Shown: piece after piece, positions 25,354-33,894 of the stretch
Layout of the letters: each line of letters opens with the position of its first letter
Numbering within the stretch: the first letter of the stretch is position 1
Origin: Chloroflexi bacterium UBA4733
GTDB lineage: Bacteria; Chloroflexota; UBA4733
DNA: 38,262 nucleotides
Assembly (NCBI GenBank): GCA_002404055.1
Contig: DHIZ01000418.1
Coordinates: 1 to 38,262 of the forward strand
Direction of reading: 5' to 3'
Notes under the pieces: model-generated
What the model was told of the DNA's origin: nothing
Seen by the model: only the letters and a program-made list of their open reading frames with translations
Database searches by the model: none
Translations under genes and position numbers: made by a program

Positions 25354-26541
25354 ATGGCAACCCGCAGCGTCCGCGATCTCGATGTCGCCGGCAAGCGCGT
25401 CCTGGTGCGCGTGGATTTCAATGTGCCCCTCACGCCTGAGGGAGCGGTCGGTGACGACACGCGCTTGCGCGCCTCGCTGCCGACCATCCAATACCTGCTG
25501 GAAAATGGGGCATCGGTCATCCTGATGTCGCACCTGGGCAGGCCCAAGGGGGGGCCAGACCCGAAACTCAGCCTGGCGCCCGTCGCGGTGCACCTCGCCG
25601 ACCTCTTAGGTAAGCCTGTGCAGTTTGCCGCCGACTGTGTTGGGACAGAAACGCTGGCTCGTGGGCGAGCCCTGCAGCCAGGCCAGGTGTTGTTGCTGGA
25701 GAACCTGCGCTTCCACCCGGAAGAGGAAGCGAACGCCCCGACCTTTGCCCGGCAACTGGCGGACCTGGGTGATGCTTACGTCAACGACGCCTTCGGGGCG
25801 GCGCACCGTGCGCACGCCTCCACGGAGGCGATCGCCCACTTGCTCCCCAGCGCAGCCGGCCTGCTCATGCAGCGGGAGATTGATGTCCTGGGTGGCCTGC
25901 TGGGGGCGCCGAAGCGGCCGTTCGGCGCCATCATCGGCGGCGCCAAGATCTCCAGCAAGATCGGCGTCCTGGAACACCTGCTGACCCGGATCGACCTGCT
26001 CGTGCTCGGCGGCGCAATGGCCAACACATTCCTGAAGGCCCAGGGCTACCAGGTCGGCGCGTCGCTGGTGGAAGACGACCAGCTCACCGTAGCCCGCGAA
26101 ACGCTGACCGCGGCACAGCGGCGCAATGTGCAGGTGATCTTGCCCGTGGACGTGGTTGTGGCCGATCGCTTCGCGGCCGATGCCGCCCATCGGGTCGTGG
26201 AAGTCGCCCAGGTTCCGCAGGGCTGGACCATCCTCGATGTCGGCCCGCACAGCGTGGAGTTGATACGTCAGGCGGTGACGCGCTGCGCAACGGTGCTCTG
26301 GAACGGCCCCCTCGGCATGTTCGAGTTCCCGGCCTTTGCCGCCGGCACGCTGGCAGTTGCCCAGATGCTGGCAGACACGCCGGGCATCATCTCCGTGGTT
26401 GGTGGGGGCGAGTCGGTCGCCGCAGTCGAACAGGCCGGCCTGGCCGACCGAATGACGCACGTCTCCACGGGCGGCGGCGCCTCGTTGGAGTTGCTGGAGG
26501 GTAAGACGTTGCCCGGCGTGGCGGCATTGGCGCAAGCCTGA
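25354..26541 (+). CDS. pgk: Phosphoglycerate kinase
   Basis: 395 aa, the normal length. It transfers phosphate from 1,3-bisphosphoglycerate to ADP in the cytoplasm. The signature RVDFNVPL (residues 19-26) is intact, as are LMSHLGRPKGG, the ENLRFHPEEEAN block, GGAKISSKIGVLEHLL, WNGPLGMFEFP and the C-terminal VSTGGGASLELLEG nucleotide loop. ATG 25354 begins 5 nt after the gap stop; a frame open back to 25288 lies inside gap. Its position between gap and tpiA suggests one transcript for the three. Confidence 0.97.
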   Translation: MATRSVRDLDVAGKRVLVRVDFNVPLTPEGAVGDDTRLRASLPTIQYLLENGASVILMSHLGRPKGGPDPKLSLAPVAVHLADLLGKPVQFAADCVGTETLARGRALQPGQVLLLENLRFHPEEEANAPTFARQLADLGDAYVNDAFGAAHRAHASTEAIAHLLPSAAGLLMQREIDVLGGLLGAPKRPFGAIIGGAKISSKIGVLEHLLTRIDLLVLGGAMANTFLKAQGYQVGASLVEDDQLTVARETLTAAQRRNVQVILPVDVVVADRFAADAAHRVVEVAQVPQGWTILDVGPHSVELIRQAVTRCATVLWNGPLGMFEFPAFAAGTLAVAQMLADTPGIISVVGGGESVAAVEQAGLADRMTHVSTGGGASLELLEGKTLPGVAALAQA

Positions 26542-26551
26542 ACGGAAAGCA

Positions 26552-27349
26552 ATGGTGACAGTACCGCGCCGGCCCCTCGTTGCCGGCAACTGGAAGATGA
26601 ACGCCGCGCCGGTGGAGGCGCGCGCGCTCGCCCTCGCCATGCTACCGGAGTTGAGCGACTTCTCGGACGTGGAGAGCGTGCTCTTTCCGCCCTACCTGTC
26701 GCTCACGACAGTACGCGACGTGGTGGGGAACGGCCCGGTCAAACTCGGCGCCCAGGATGCCCACGATGTCGATCATGGCGCCTTTACCGGAGCGGTGTCG
26801 GCGGCGATGCTGGTCGGTCTCGTCGATTACGTCATTCTCGGCCACTCCGAGCGGCGGCACATCTTCGGTGAAGGCGACGCCGTGGTGGCGCGGAAGACCC
26901 AGGCAGCCTTACGCCACGGCCTCACCCCGATCGTCTGCGTGGGCGAGCAACTGGCTGATCGTGACGCGAACCGCACCGCCGACATTGTGCAGGCCCAGTT
27001 ACAAGGGAGCCTGCACGGACTGCTGGCCGCCCAGTTCGGGCGCGTCGTCATCGCCTACGAGCCGGTCTGGGCGATTGGCACCGGTCGCGCGGCCACAGCC
27101 GCGCAGGCGCAGGAGGTCGCTGCCCTGATCCGCGCCGAACTGACGCAGTTGTTCGGCGCCGTCGCGGAAAACACCCGCATCCTCTACGGCGGCAGTGTCA
27201 CACCTGCCAATTGCGCCGCGATTTTCGCACTGCCCGACATCGACGGCGCCCTTGTTGGCGGAGCCAGCCTCAAACCAGCCGACTTCGTGGCCATCGTGGA
27301 GAACTGCGCCGGCACGCTCGGGTCGCGTTTGGAAACGGCGTCGGAGTAG
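26552..27349 (+). CDS. tpiA: Triosephosphate isomerase
   Basis: 265 aa TIM barrel that interconverts dihydroxyacetone phosphate and glyceraldehyde-3-phosphate. Catalytic residues are all visible: Lys15 in GNWKMN, His98 in ILGHSERR and Glu170 in AYEPVWAIGTG. The phosphate loop ILYGGSVTPANC and GALVGGASL are present near the C-terminus. ATG 26552 follows pgk by 10 nt with GGAAAG (26544-26549) in between. The gene ends the gap-pgk-tpiA series; downstream is a large inverted repeat facing a convergent gene. Confidence 0.97.
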   Translation: MVTVPRRPLVAGNWKMNAAPVEARALALAMLPELSDFSDVESVLFPPYLSLTTVRDVVGNGPVKLGAQDAHDVDHGAFTGAVSAAMLVGLVDYVILGHSERRHIFGEGDAVVARKTQAALRHGLTPIVCVGEQLADRDANRTADIVQAQLQGSLHGLLAAQFGRVVIAYEPVWAIGTGRAATAAQAQEVAALIRAELTQLFGAVAENTRILYGGSVTPANCAAIFALPDIDGALVGGASLKPADFVAIVENCAGTLGSRLETASE

Positions 27350-27415
27350 GTCCGCGAGGCAATCCGACGATACGTGACGTTATTGGCAGAACCCCCGGCA
27401 CCGGCGCATGCGAGG

Positions 27416-27522
27416 GAACTGGGCGTATGCAATACGCCCCTACGGACTCGGCTGAAGGCATACTCCGGCGCGAGCGGCAATCTCACCACGCACCGTAGGG
27501 GCGTATTGCATACGCCCAGTTC
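27416..27522. repeat. Inverted-repeat element with 30-bp perfect arms
   Basis: The arm at 27416-27445 is the exact reverse complement of 27493-27522; 47 nt lie between. Each arm itself contains the small hairpin GGGCGTAT-GCA-ATACGCCC. The pair lies between the convergent tpiA and the hypothetical gene at 27527, so the transcript could fold into a very stable cruciform-like structure and end both transcripts. It looks like a mobile palindromic repeat (REP/MITE type); no transposase is near. Confidence 0.8.
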
Positions 27523-27526
27523 GGGT

Positions 27527-27949
27527 CTACCCAGCGCGGTCAAAGGCCCCACGTTCCCGCAGTTGGTTGAACAGTTCCCGGCCCAACGCCGCGACCAGCG
27601 GGCTGCCATCGAGCGCGAGCGTCACCAACTCACTGCGCAGCACAGCGCGCAGGGTTGGTGAGGGGGCGGCGAACTCCCCGGCCAACGTCGCCTCGAATCG
27701 CTTCAGCGCCTCCCCTTGAAAAGTGCAGAGGCCGTAGAGGAGGCGCATCGTCAGGCTGGCAGGCGCCGGACCCAGGGCCAGCACCTCGGGCGCCTGTTCG
27801 ATGAACGGTTCCAACGACCGGACATAGGCGGGCGGTTGGCCGTCCGTTTGGAGTTTCGCCAGCACCGCTCGGGCCTGGGCAACGACCTGACGACGGCGGG
27901 CATCGTCGGCCATAGTCGGCGGGGTTGATTCGCGGCGCCAAAAGCGCAT
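27527..27949 (-). CDS. Hypothetical helical protein
   Basis: 140 aa, not recognised. The N-terminus is basic (MRFWRRES), and the rest is predicted to be mostly helical and Ala/Leu-rich (RRQVVAQARAVLAKLQTDGQ; ASLTMRLLYGLCTFQGEALKRFEATLAGEF). There is no signal or membrane segment. Its ATG begins directly after the stop of the nitrilase-like gene (no gap), so the two are probably translated together and may act together. The stop lies 5 nt from the inverted-repeat element. Confidence 0.65.
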   Translation of the reverse strand: MRFWRRESTPPTMADDARRRQVVAQARAVLAKLQTDGQPPAYVRSLEPFIEQAPEVLALGPAPASLTMRLLYGLCTFQGEALKRFEATLAGEFAAPSPTLRAVLRSELVTLALDGSPLVAALGRELFNQLRERGAFDRAG

Positions 27950-28891
27950 CTAGCTTGCCGCGCGCGGGGCCATGTCGCCGCCGGCAGCGCCACGGTTGCG
28001 ACGCGCGGCGATATCCAGTATGGCGACCACCACTTCCTCGCCGTCGTCGGTGGCGGCCTGGGCCAGGATGACGCCATCAGGCGATATGTCGGAAGGCGAA
28101 ACGACGCCGCTACGTACACCTTTGCCGCCAGCACCCGAGGCGCCAACCATGCAGGCCCGGACCACGTAGCAGCCGGTCTGTGTTGCCGCCGCCGTGCCGC
28201 CGGCGTCCATGCTCGCAGGAGCGCGGTCCGGCAGCACGGCAAGCACGTCCACACTCGTCGTTGCCAGCGCCGCACCCAGCCAGGCGCTCGTTGCATCGTC
28301 CTGAATGACGGCAGCCAGGGCTACATCGCCGGCGCTGATCGCCGGCAGCTCGGGGATAGCCAGTAGCTGTCCCGAGGCAACGTAAGCCTGGCCCGGATGC
28401 GTGCGTCCGTCGGGGGTGAAGACGTCCGCCACGAGCGCCGACACTGCGTGCTGCGGGACTGGCAGTCCGCCCGTGACAATTGTCAGTTTCCAGCGATGGG
28501 CAAGAAACGAGAATGTGCGGTGGTGCAGACGGTGAACGGCAGGGTAAATGCGCAGATACCTTCGGCGGTGAGCGCGAGACAGCGCGTCACCCGGCGCAGC
28601 GAAAAACGCTGCACCCAGTTCGACATCGCTCAGGGCATCGACCAACCCCCAGGGCGCGAGCGCCGGAAAAACCACGATCTGGGCGCCCGCCCAGGCGGCA
28701 GCCAGAGTAAGCGCGTCACATTGCTCGATCCAGGCGGCCGGGTCATCCGTTTCCTGGTGCGCCATCTGCACGGCAGCGACCCGCAGCACACCGGGTGTGA
28801 CCGGTAGGTAGGGCCCGGCTGGCGTGGGCGTCAGTATCTCGTCAACGAGCGACGGCCGCGACCGCCAGCGCAGTCGCACCGAGTCGAACAC
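27950..28891 (-). CDS. Nitrilase-superfamily protein, apparently catalytically degenerate
   Basis: About 313 aa. The carbon-nitrogen hydrolase fold is suggested by LRVAAVQMAH, AGAQIVVFPALAPWG, RWKLTIVTGGLPVP and VALAAVIQDDATSAWLGAALATTSVDVLAVLP in the right order. The catalytic Glu normally in FPE is Ala (FPALAP), and the Cys normally after the fourth strand is not present there (VIQDD). An amidase activity is therefore doubtful; it may be a binding or scaffold protein. GTG 28891 was chosen because AGGTGG precedes it by 7 nt; a TTG at 28912 is the alternative start. The hypothetical gene 27527-27949 follows without a gap. Confidence 0.65.
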   Translation of the reverse strand: MFDSVRLRWRSRPSLVDEILTPTPAGPYLPVTPGVLRVAAVQMAHQETDDPAAWIEQCDALTLAAAWAGAQIVVFPALAPWGLVDALSDVELGAAFFAAPGDALSRAHRRRYLRIYPAVHRLHHRTFSFLAHRWKLTIVTGGLPVPQHAVSALVADVFTPDGRTHPGQAYVASGQLLAIPELPAISAGDVALAAVIQDDATSAWLGAALATTSVDVLAVLPDRAPASMDAGGTAAATQTGCYVVRACMVGASGAGGKGVRSGVVSPSDISPDGVILAQAATDDGEEVVVAILDIAARRNRGAAGGDMAPRAAS

Positions 28892-29064
28892 AGATCCCCC
28901 ACCTGGCGCCAACTGCCCTTGGCCGCAACGCCGCCACTATAGCAGGATGATCATAGCACGGCGTTGCTGACTGGTGCCGTCGGACGTGGCGTGCGCCCGG
29001 CGGGTACACTCCCTGCGAAGCACCCTGGCGCACGCGGTAGTTGGTACACGAAGTAGAGGATGTA

Positions 29065-30345
29065 GTGCCGAGCGGCACGTTGTCAGGCCTGGGGAAACGC
29101 CGGCTGCGCTGGTTCCTCGTGCGCTTTCTCTATCGCCTCACCGACATACTCGGCAAGACGCAGCGCCTGCTGCGCCCTCCACCGGCGATACCGCCGGGCG
29201 ATGACCGCATCCGGCGCATCCTCGTGATCCGGGTCGACCTGCTCGGCGACCTGGTGATGACCTTACCGGCGATCGACGCCTTGCGCGCTCGCTGGCCGCA
29301 GGTACACATCGCAGTACTCTGCACGCCGATGGCGGCGGCGATAGCGGAGCGCTGTCCGGCAGTGAATGCCGTCTACACCTATGACCCCAACGTCGTTCGC
29401 ACGCCGCGCTGGTGGCTACACCCGCGCGGCTTCCAGGAGCTATGGGGAACCGTGGCGCCCCTGCGCCAGGCGCGTTTCGATCTGGCGCTGAGCATGCACG
29501 GCGAATTCGCTTGCCTGCTGGCCTGGGCCAGCGGCGCCCGCCACCGGGTCGGCTTCGCCCAGGAAGGCTACCCGGCGTTGCTGACCCTGGCGGTACCCGG
29601 TCGGCGCTACGTCCAACCCCTCGGTCACGAGGTGCAGTGGAACGAATACCTCGCCGAAGCGGTGGGGGCGCCATCAGTACATACTGCACCGTACCTGAAG
29701 GCCACAGACGATGAAGCAGATTGGCTGACGGCCTTTCTGGGCGATCACTGCGCCAACGGGTACGTCGTGCTGGCGCCGGGGGCGCACAATGGCTCGGCCA
29801 AGCGCTACCTCGTCGCCAGTTGGGCGAAGGTCGCCAATGCCCTGGTCCGCAGTCACGGCGTGCGGATCGTCCTCTCCGGCGCCGGCGGCGAGTTGCCCCT
29901 GGTGCTCGAGCTGGCCGGGTGCCTGGAGGTACCACCGTTGGTCGCCGCCGGCCAAACAACGGTGCCGCGTCTCCTGGCCCTATTAGGCAAGGCGCGGCTG
30001 CTCATGGCCGGGGACTCCGGGCCGGTCCACCTCGCGGCAGCGCTCGGCACGCCGGTCGTCGCCGTGTTTGGGCCGACCGATCCGCGCGTCTACCGCCCCT
30101 ATACCGACCGGGCGACCGTGATCCGCGCTGCGCTCCCTTGCAGTCCCTGCTACGATTCCCGTGCCACCGCCGAGTGTCGCCTCGGCTACGAGCCGCCGCT
30201 TTGCATGACCCTGGTCCCCGCCGCCCATGTCCTGGGCGCCGCCCAACGCTGGCTCGACGCGGCCCCGCCGACGCCGGATGCGCGTCGTCAGACCGGAACG
30301 CTGGAACAGGTTCAGCATGTTGTCCTGCCGCTGGGCAGCGGCTAG
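29065..30345 (+). CDS. Glycosyltransferase family 9 (heptosyltransferase-like)
   Basis: About 426 aa. GT9 features are clear: ILVIRVDLLGDLVMTLPAID in the first lobe and YVVLAPGAHNGSAKRYLVAS, then LLMAGDSGPVHLAAALGTPVVAVFGPTDPRVYRPY in the sugar-nucleotide lobe. A Cys-rich loop (PCSPCYDSRATAECRLGYEPPLC) is usual near the C-terminus. These enzymes add sugars to surface glycans, using nucleotide-activated heptose or similar donors. An outer-membrane LPS role is unlikely if the host is a chloroflexote, so another surface glycan is inferred. Start is uncertain: GTG 29065 has AGAGG at 5 nt; TTG 29041 and TTG 29080 are possible. Confidence 0.87.
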   Translation: MPSGTLSGLGKRRLRWFLVRFLYRLTDILGKTQRLLRPPPAIPPGDDRIRRILVIRVDLLGDLVMTLPAIDALRARWPQVHIAVLCTPMAAAIAERCPAVNAVYTYDPNVVRTPRWWLHPRGFQELWGTVAPLRQARFDLALSMHGEFACLLAWASGARHRVGFAQEGYPALLTLAVPGRRYVQPLGHEVQWNEYLAEAVGAPSVHTAPYLKATDDEADWLTAFLGDHCANGYVVLAPGAHNGSAKRYLVASWAKVANALVRSHGVRIVLSGAGGELPLVLELAGCLEVPPLVAAGQTTVPRLLALLGKARLLMAGDSGPVHLAAALGTPVVAVFGPTDPRVYRPYTDRATVIRAALPCSPCYDSRATAECRLGYEPPLCMTLVPAAHVLGAAQRWLDAAPPTPDARRQTGTLEQVQHVVLPLGSG

Positions 30346-30399
30346 ACTAGCGGGCGCGACAACCGTGTGGTTGGCGCGCTGATGTGGAAGGCAGGAACA

Positions 30400-31398
30400 A
30401 TGCAGGAAGATGTAGGCGTCGGTGTCGTCGGCTACGGGCGGGCCGGCGTGAGCCACATGCGCGCGGCCCAACGGGCAAGCGGGGCCCGGCTCGTCGGCGT
30501 GGCGGAAAGCTCGGCCGACCGGCGGGCGGAAGTGAGCAAGAACTTTGACTGCCTGACCGTGGCGGACTACCGGGAGTTGCTTGACCGCGCCGATGTACAG
30601 ATCATCACCATCGCCCTGCCGCACTGGCTGCACGAGCGAGCGGCCGTTGATGCGGCGAACGCCGGCAAGCATATCCTTATCGAGAAGCCCCTCGCAATGG
30701 AACCGGACGAGTGCGACCGAATCAACGCCGCCGCGGCGGGGAACGGCGTCAAACTGATGGTCGGTCACAGCCAGCACTACAGTCCCTTCAACCGCCTCGC
30801 TCGCCAGCGCTTGCAGGCAGGCGAGATCGGCGACCTCATTTTCCAGACCGTCAACTGGTATAAGCCGCTCGGCCTGGCGGCGCGGCCGGCCTGGGGCATG
30901 GACCGCAGCAAAGGCGGCGGCATGCTGCAGATGAACGGCGCACACATGATCGACGTCTGCCGCTGGCTGGCCGATCAGCCGATCGTGGCGGTATCCGGGC
31001 GGGTCAACAACGATGTGTTCGGCGATCGCGTCAAGGCTGACGACAGCTTCCTCGCTCAATTGCGCTTTGCCGACGGCAAGTTGGCGGGTCTCGCCCACGT
31101 CGCTTACGAGAACGGCGTCGAGATGTACCAGCACGACGTCATCGGCAGTCGTGGTCAGATGCGCGTCGCCTCGTATCCCCCCAACGCCGGCTTCTGGATC
31201 AGCAAGGATGGCGCCTATGAGCAGGTCACGGCGGAAGGGCACCGCGGCCAGGGCTTCGCCAACGAACTGGAAGACTTTATCGACGCCATACGCCGCGACG
31301 CACCGGTCCCTGTCGATGGCGCCTACGGTCGCGAAATCGTCGTCGCCATGGCGGCGCTGGAGGAATCGACGCGAACGGGCTGCGAGGTCCGCCTGTAG
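30400..31398 (+). CDS. Gfo/Idh/MocA-family oxidoreductase 2
   Basis: 332 aa. The N-terminal dinucleotide fold GVVGYGRAGVSHMRAAQ (residues 8-24) and the canonical EKPLAM (Glu95, Lys96, Pro97) are intact. The catalytic-domain segment GGGMLQMNGAHMIDVCRWL carries the conserved His and Asp. The protein acts on sugars, inositols or related cyclic substrates with NAD(P); the substrate is unknown. ATG 30400 has GGAAGG (30386-30391) at 8 nt; GTG 30367 and ATG 30382 are upstream alternatives. It follows the GT9 gene by 54 nt, so it could make or modify a sugar for that transferase, but this is only a neighbourhood argument. Confidence 0.9.
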   Translation: MQEDVGVGVVGYGRAGVSHMRAAQRASGARLVGVAESSADRRAEVSKNFDCLTVADYRELLDRADVQIITIALPHWLHERAAVDAANAGKHILIEKPLAMEPDECDRINAAAAGNGVKLMVGHSQHYSPFNRLARQRLQAGEIGDLIFQTVNWYKPLGLAARPAWGMDRSKGGGMLQMNGAHMIDVCRWLADQPIVAVSGRVNNDVFGDRVKADDSFLAQLRFADGKLAGLAHVAYENGVEMYQHDVIGSRGQMRVASYPPNAGFWISKDGAYEQVTAEGHRGQGFANELEDFIDAIRRDAPVPVDGAYGREIVVAMAALEESTRTGCEVRL

Positions 31399-31456
31399 GC
31401 AAACGGCGCTGTGGGCGGCAGCCCGGCCAGTAGTCACCCCGCAGTTGACGCCTGGG

Positions 31457-31485
31457 TTGCGGTTTTCCTGCGCCGGGCATAGAAT
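31457..31485 (+). promoter_or_regulatory. Promoter of the 157-aa hypothetical gene
   Basis: TTGCGG (31457-31462) and TAGAAT (31480-31485) are 17 nt apart. Transcription would start near 31492, giving a leader of about 38 nt that includes the ribosome binding site at 31512-31520. Confidence 0.5.
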
Positions 31486-31529
31486 AGCGGCCGTGGTAAC
31501 AATCGAAATACGGAGAGGAGTAGCCGGCA

Positions 31530-32003
31530 ATGGGTTTCCTCAAGAAGTTCCTGGGGGGCACGCCAGATCAGGCAGGTCCGCGCGTCCCCACCCGGGCGCA
31601 ACCGGACACGATCGAGGCGACCGAAATCGTCTGGAAGTGCATGCAGGACCTCGTGGACGAGATCAACAAGAACGGGCCGAGCGGTTCAATCACCGGAACG
31701 CCGCTACATGTGCGCGTCAAGCTGCGGGATGAGATCACGGTGATCGGCGAACGCCTGGGCACCAACCGCGCCAAGGTGAAAGCCCGTCCTTCCGAGTACA
31801 CGTCGCAGTCGGCCGGCGTCTTATGCCGGAATCTTGCCGAGCAAGCGGCGACCGACCCATTCTGTGCGCTACCGCTTGTGCCCACCGATGCCGCGTCCGC
31901 ATCGATCGTCGATACCTGCAAGGACTACGCCGACCGTGTCCAGAAGATGGAACGCGACGTCGAGCGTGATCGCCGCCTGGCGCACGACCAGAATCGGTTG
32001 TAG
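31530..32003 (+). CDS. Hypothetical protein with own promoter
   Basis: 157 aa, not recognised. It is hydrophilic with no membrane segment; the start MGFLKKFLGG is amphipathic and could touch a membrane. The body is mixed helical (IEATEIVWKCMQDLVDEINK; VDTCKDYADRVQKMERDVERDRRLAHDQNRL), ending in a charged helix that may form a coiled coil. A good GAGAGGAG site precedes the ATG and a promoter-like pair lies upstream, so it is a real gene. It is flanked by an oxidoreductase gene and a 323-nt gene-poor gap. Confidence 0.72.
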   Translation: MGFLKKFLGGTPDQAGPRVPTRAQPDTIEATEIVWKCMQDLVDEINKNGPSGSITGTPLHVRVKLRDEITVIGERLGTNRAKVKARPSEYTSQSAGVLCRNLAEQAATDPFCALPLVPTDAASASIVDTCKDYADRVQKMERDVERDRRLAHDQNRL

Positions 32004-32326
32004 CCAAAGCACTCGGACGGCTTCTGTTTCTTTATTTTGCTTTAGCTGAGCTTTATCTCTGCTCCGTATCATGGCCACCTGGAAGGCGGTAAGCACACAG
32101 CGAGCAGCCGGTACGTCAACCTGGGAAGGGGCGACATGCGCGCGGATCTTGATCTACTCACGCCGGTCGACGGCGTTGCGGGACTGATCTGTCGTGGCTT
32201 CACGATGCGCCAGATCGGGGTACTGCTCGTCCTTCGTACACGCTACCAGGCGGCGCCCGACCACGATTGCCGTTCCAGGACGGCACGCCCGAGGCGGCAT
32301 CGCCACCCGCGTGTAGAACGGCGGCG
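32004..32326. other. Gene-poor stretch before the DUF72 gene
   Basis: The first 70 nt are markedly more AT-rich than the surroundings (32025-32070), with T-rich runs but no convincing hairpin terminator. A 68-codon frame at 32136-32342 overlaps the DUF72 start. It has GAAGGGG 5-6 nt before its ATG and a segment LICRGFTMRQIGVLL vaguely like a LuxR helix-turn-helix, but it then runs into Arg-rich non-coding-like sequence. I treat it as doubtful or a decayed remnant. Confidence 0.4.
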
Positions 32327-33232
32327 ATGGCCAAGATACTGATCGGCGCCTGTAGCTGGACCGATCACACCCCCTTTTATCCTTCGTCTTATGGCGCTGC
32401 GCGCATGCGCAGCCGGCGCATTTCCTACTACGCCCAGTTTTTCCCCCTGGTGGAAGTCGATTCCACGTTCTACGCGCTCCAACCGGACCGCAACTTTCGG
32501 CTCTGGGCCGAGCGGACGCCGGAGCATTTCACCTTCAACGTCAAAGCCTATGGCGAGATGACGTGGCACCATCGCGACGACCAGAAGCGTGCCATCGTGC
32601 CGAGCGCCGAGATATTCGAACGCTTCTCCACGATGATCCAACCCTTGCGTGCCGCGGGCAAGCTCGGCGCAGTACACTTCCAGTTTCCGCCCTGGTTCAC
32701 CTATGGCGACGAGAACCTCGCCTATCTCGCCACGGTGCGCGAGTTGCTCCCGCAGGATCGGCTGGCTGTCGAGTTTCGTCACCGGAGCTGGCTGGAGCCG
32801 GAACGCCGGGACGCAACCTTCGGCGCCTTGCACGACAGTGGTCTGAGTTATGTCATGGTGGATGAGCCGCAGATCGGTTCAGGCAGCGTGCCGCCCGTCG
32901 TGGCAGTCACCGATCCCCATCTGGCGATCATCCGCTTTCACGGCCGCAATCGCCAGAAGTGGTACGTGCGCGATGCCGTCAGTAGCGCCGACCGCTTCGA
33001 CTACCTGTACAGCAAGCCGGAGCTGGCCGAGTGGACGCCGCGCGTCGAGCAGATCGCCGAACAGACTGCCGAAATCCACCTGTTGACGAACAACAACCGC
33101 AGCAACTACGCCCTGGTGAACGCCTTTGATCTCGCCGAGTTACTCCAGGTACCGCTGCCCCTACCCCCGCCGCCGGCCGTGCTGGAGACCATCGAGCAGC
33201 GCGAACGCGGCGAAATCGGCGGCCCGCGCTAA
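32327..33232 (+). CDS. DUF72 (YecE-like) protein
   Basis: 301 aa. The DUF72 TIM-barrel pattern is evident: MAKILIGACSWTDHTPFYPSS, FPLVEVDSTFYALQ, FTFNVKAYGEMTWH, LGAVHFQFPPWF, RLAVEFRHRSWL, and RFHGRN followed by the LLTNNNRSNYALVNA end. The family is widespread; its biochemical function is not established. ATG 32327 was chosen because MAKILIGACSW is the usual family start, although no clear ribosome binding site precedes it; the frame is open to 32267. Confidence 0.93.
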   Translation: MAKILIGACSWTDHTPFYPSSYGAARMRSRRISYYAQFFPLVEVDSTFYALQPDRNFRLWAERTPEHFTFNVKAYGEMTWHHRDDQKRAIVPSAEIFERFSTMIQPLRAAGKLGAVHFQFPPWFTYGDENLAYLATVRELLPQDRLAVEFRHRSWLEPERRDATFGALHDSGLSYVMVDEPQIGSGSVPPVVAVTDPHLAIIRFHGRNRQKWYVRDAVSSADRFDYLYSKPELAEWTPRVEQIAEQTAEIHLLTNNNRSNYALVNAFDLAELLQVPLPLPPPPAVLETIEQRERGEIGGPR

Positions 33233-33280
33233 GCGGCGCTCGCCCCCGTACATCCCAGCCTCTCCCCGCGACTCTATGAT

Positions 33281-33889
33281 ATGGGGGCTGAGGTGGAAAC
33301 GACGCTGGTATTTCCCACCGCGGCGGAAAGTGCCGTGGTCGCTGACGAATTCGCCGGCTACCTGGCGCGCGCGCGCCGGCTGGACGCAGCAGCGTGGGAC
33401 TACCTCTATAGCAAGACCTTCGCGCAGGTCTACCGCTACGTGGCCGCCAGGGTGCCCAGCAGACAGGAAGCGGAGGACGTCACCGAGGAAGTCTTCGTCG
33501 GCGCTTTGCACTCGGCCGGCGGTTTGCGCGCCGGCGACGAGGCAGGCTTTCTGGCCTGGCTCTACCAGATCGCCCGCTACAAGCTAGCCGACCGCCTGCG
33601 CCAGCAGTACCGCCGCCCTACTGTGCCGCTCGATCCAACCCTGGACGTGGCCGACGACGACCCGACGCCGGAAGATGCAGCTCTGGGAGCGGACACTCGC
33701 GACGCCGTTCGTGCCGCGATGGCCGAACTCACTCCTGAGCAGCAGGAGGTCATCACCATGAAGTTCATCCTGGAATACGACAACGCCAAAGCCGCGAGCA
33801 TCATGGGCAAGAGTCCAGGTGCGATTAATCAGTTGCAGCATCGTGCCCTGGCGCAACTTCGCAAGATACTGACGAAGAAAGGAGCGTGA
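33281..33889 (+). CDS. ECF-type RNA polymerase sigma factor
   Basis: 202 aa. Region 2 spans roughly residues 40-105 (AWDYLYSKTFAQVYRYVAAR, EAEDVTEEVFVGAL, FLAWLYQIARYKLADRLRQQ). An acidic linker leads to region 4 (LTPEQQEVITMKFILEYDNAKAASIMGKSPGAINQLQHRALAQLRK). It directs RNA polymerase to a dedicated promoter set. The next gene overlaps or abuts its stop and encodes a DUF5667-type membrane protein, which is the common partner of such sigmas in Chloroflexota and Actinobacteria and may hold it inactive. ATG 33281 has no clear ribosome binding site; GTG 33293 is the alternative. Confidence 0.92.
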   Translation: MGAEVETTLVFPTAAESAVVADEFAGYLARARRLDAAAWDYLYSKTFAQVYRYVAARVPSRQEAEDVTEEVFVGALHSAGGLRAGDEAGFLAWLYQIARYKLADRLRQQYRRPTVPLDPTLDVADDDPTPEDAALGADTRDAVRAAMAELTPEQQEVITMKFILEYDNAKAASIMGKSPGAINQLQHRALAQLRKILTKKGA

Positions 33890-33894
33890 GGCAG

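Noticed and set aside
25606..26640. 344-codon minus-strand frame opposite pgk
   Set aside because: Shadow of pgk, whose motifs are complete.
29983..31530. 515-codon minus-strand frame opposite the GT9 and oxidoreductase genes
   Set aside because: It mirrors two well-supported plus-strand genes and shows no domain; long antisense frames are common in high-GC DNA.
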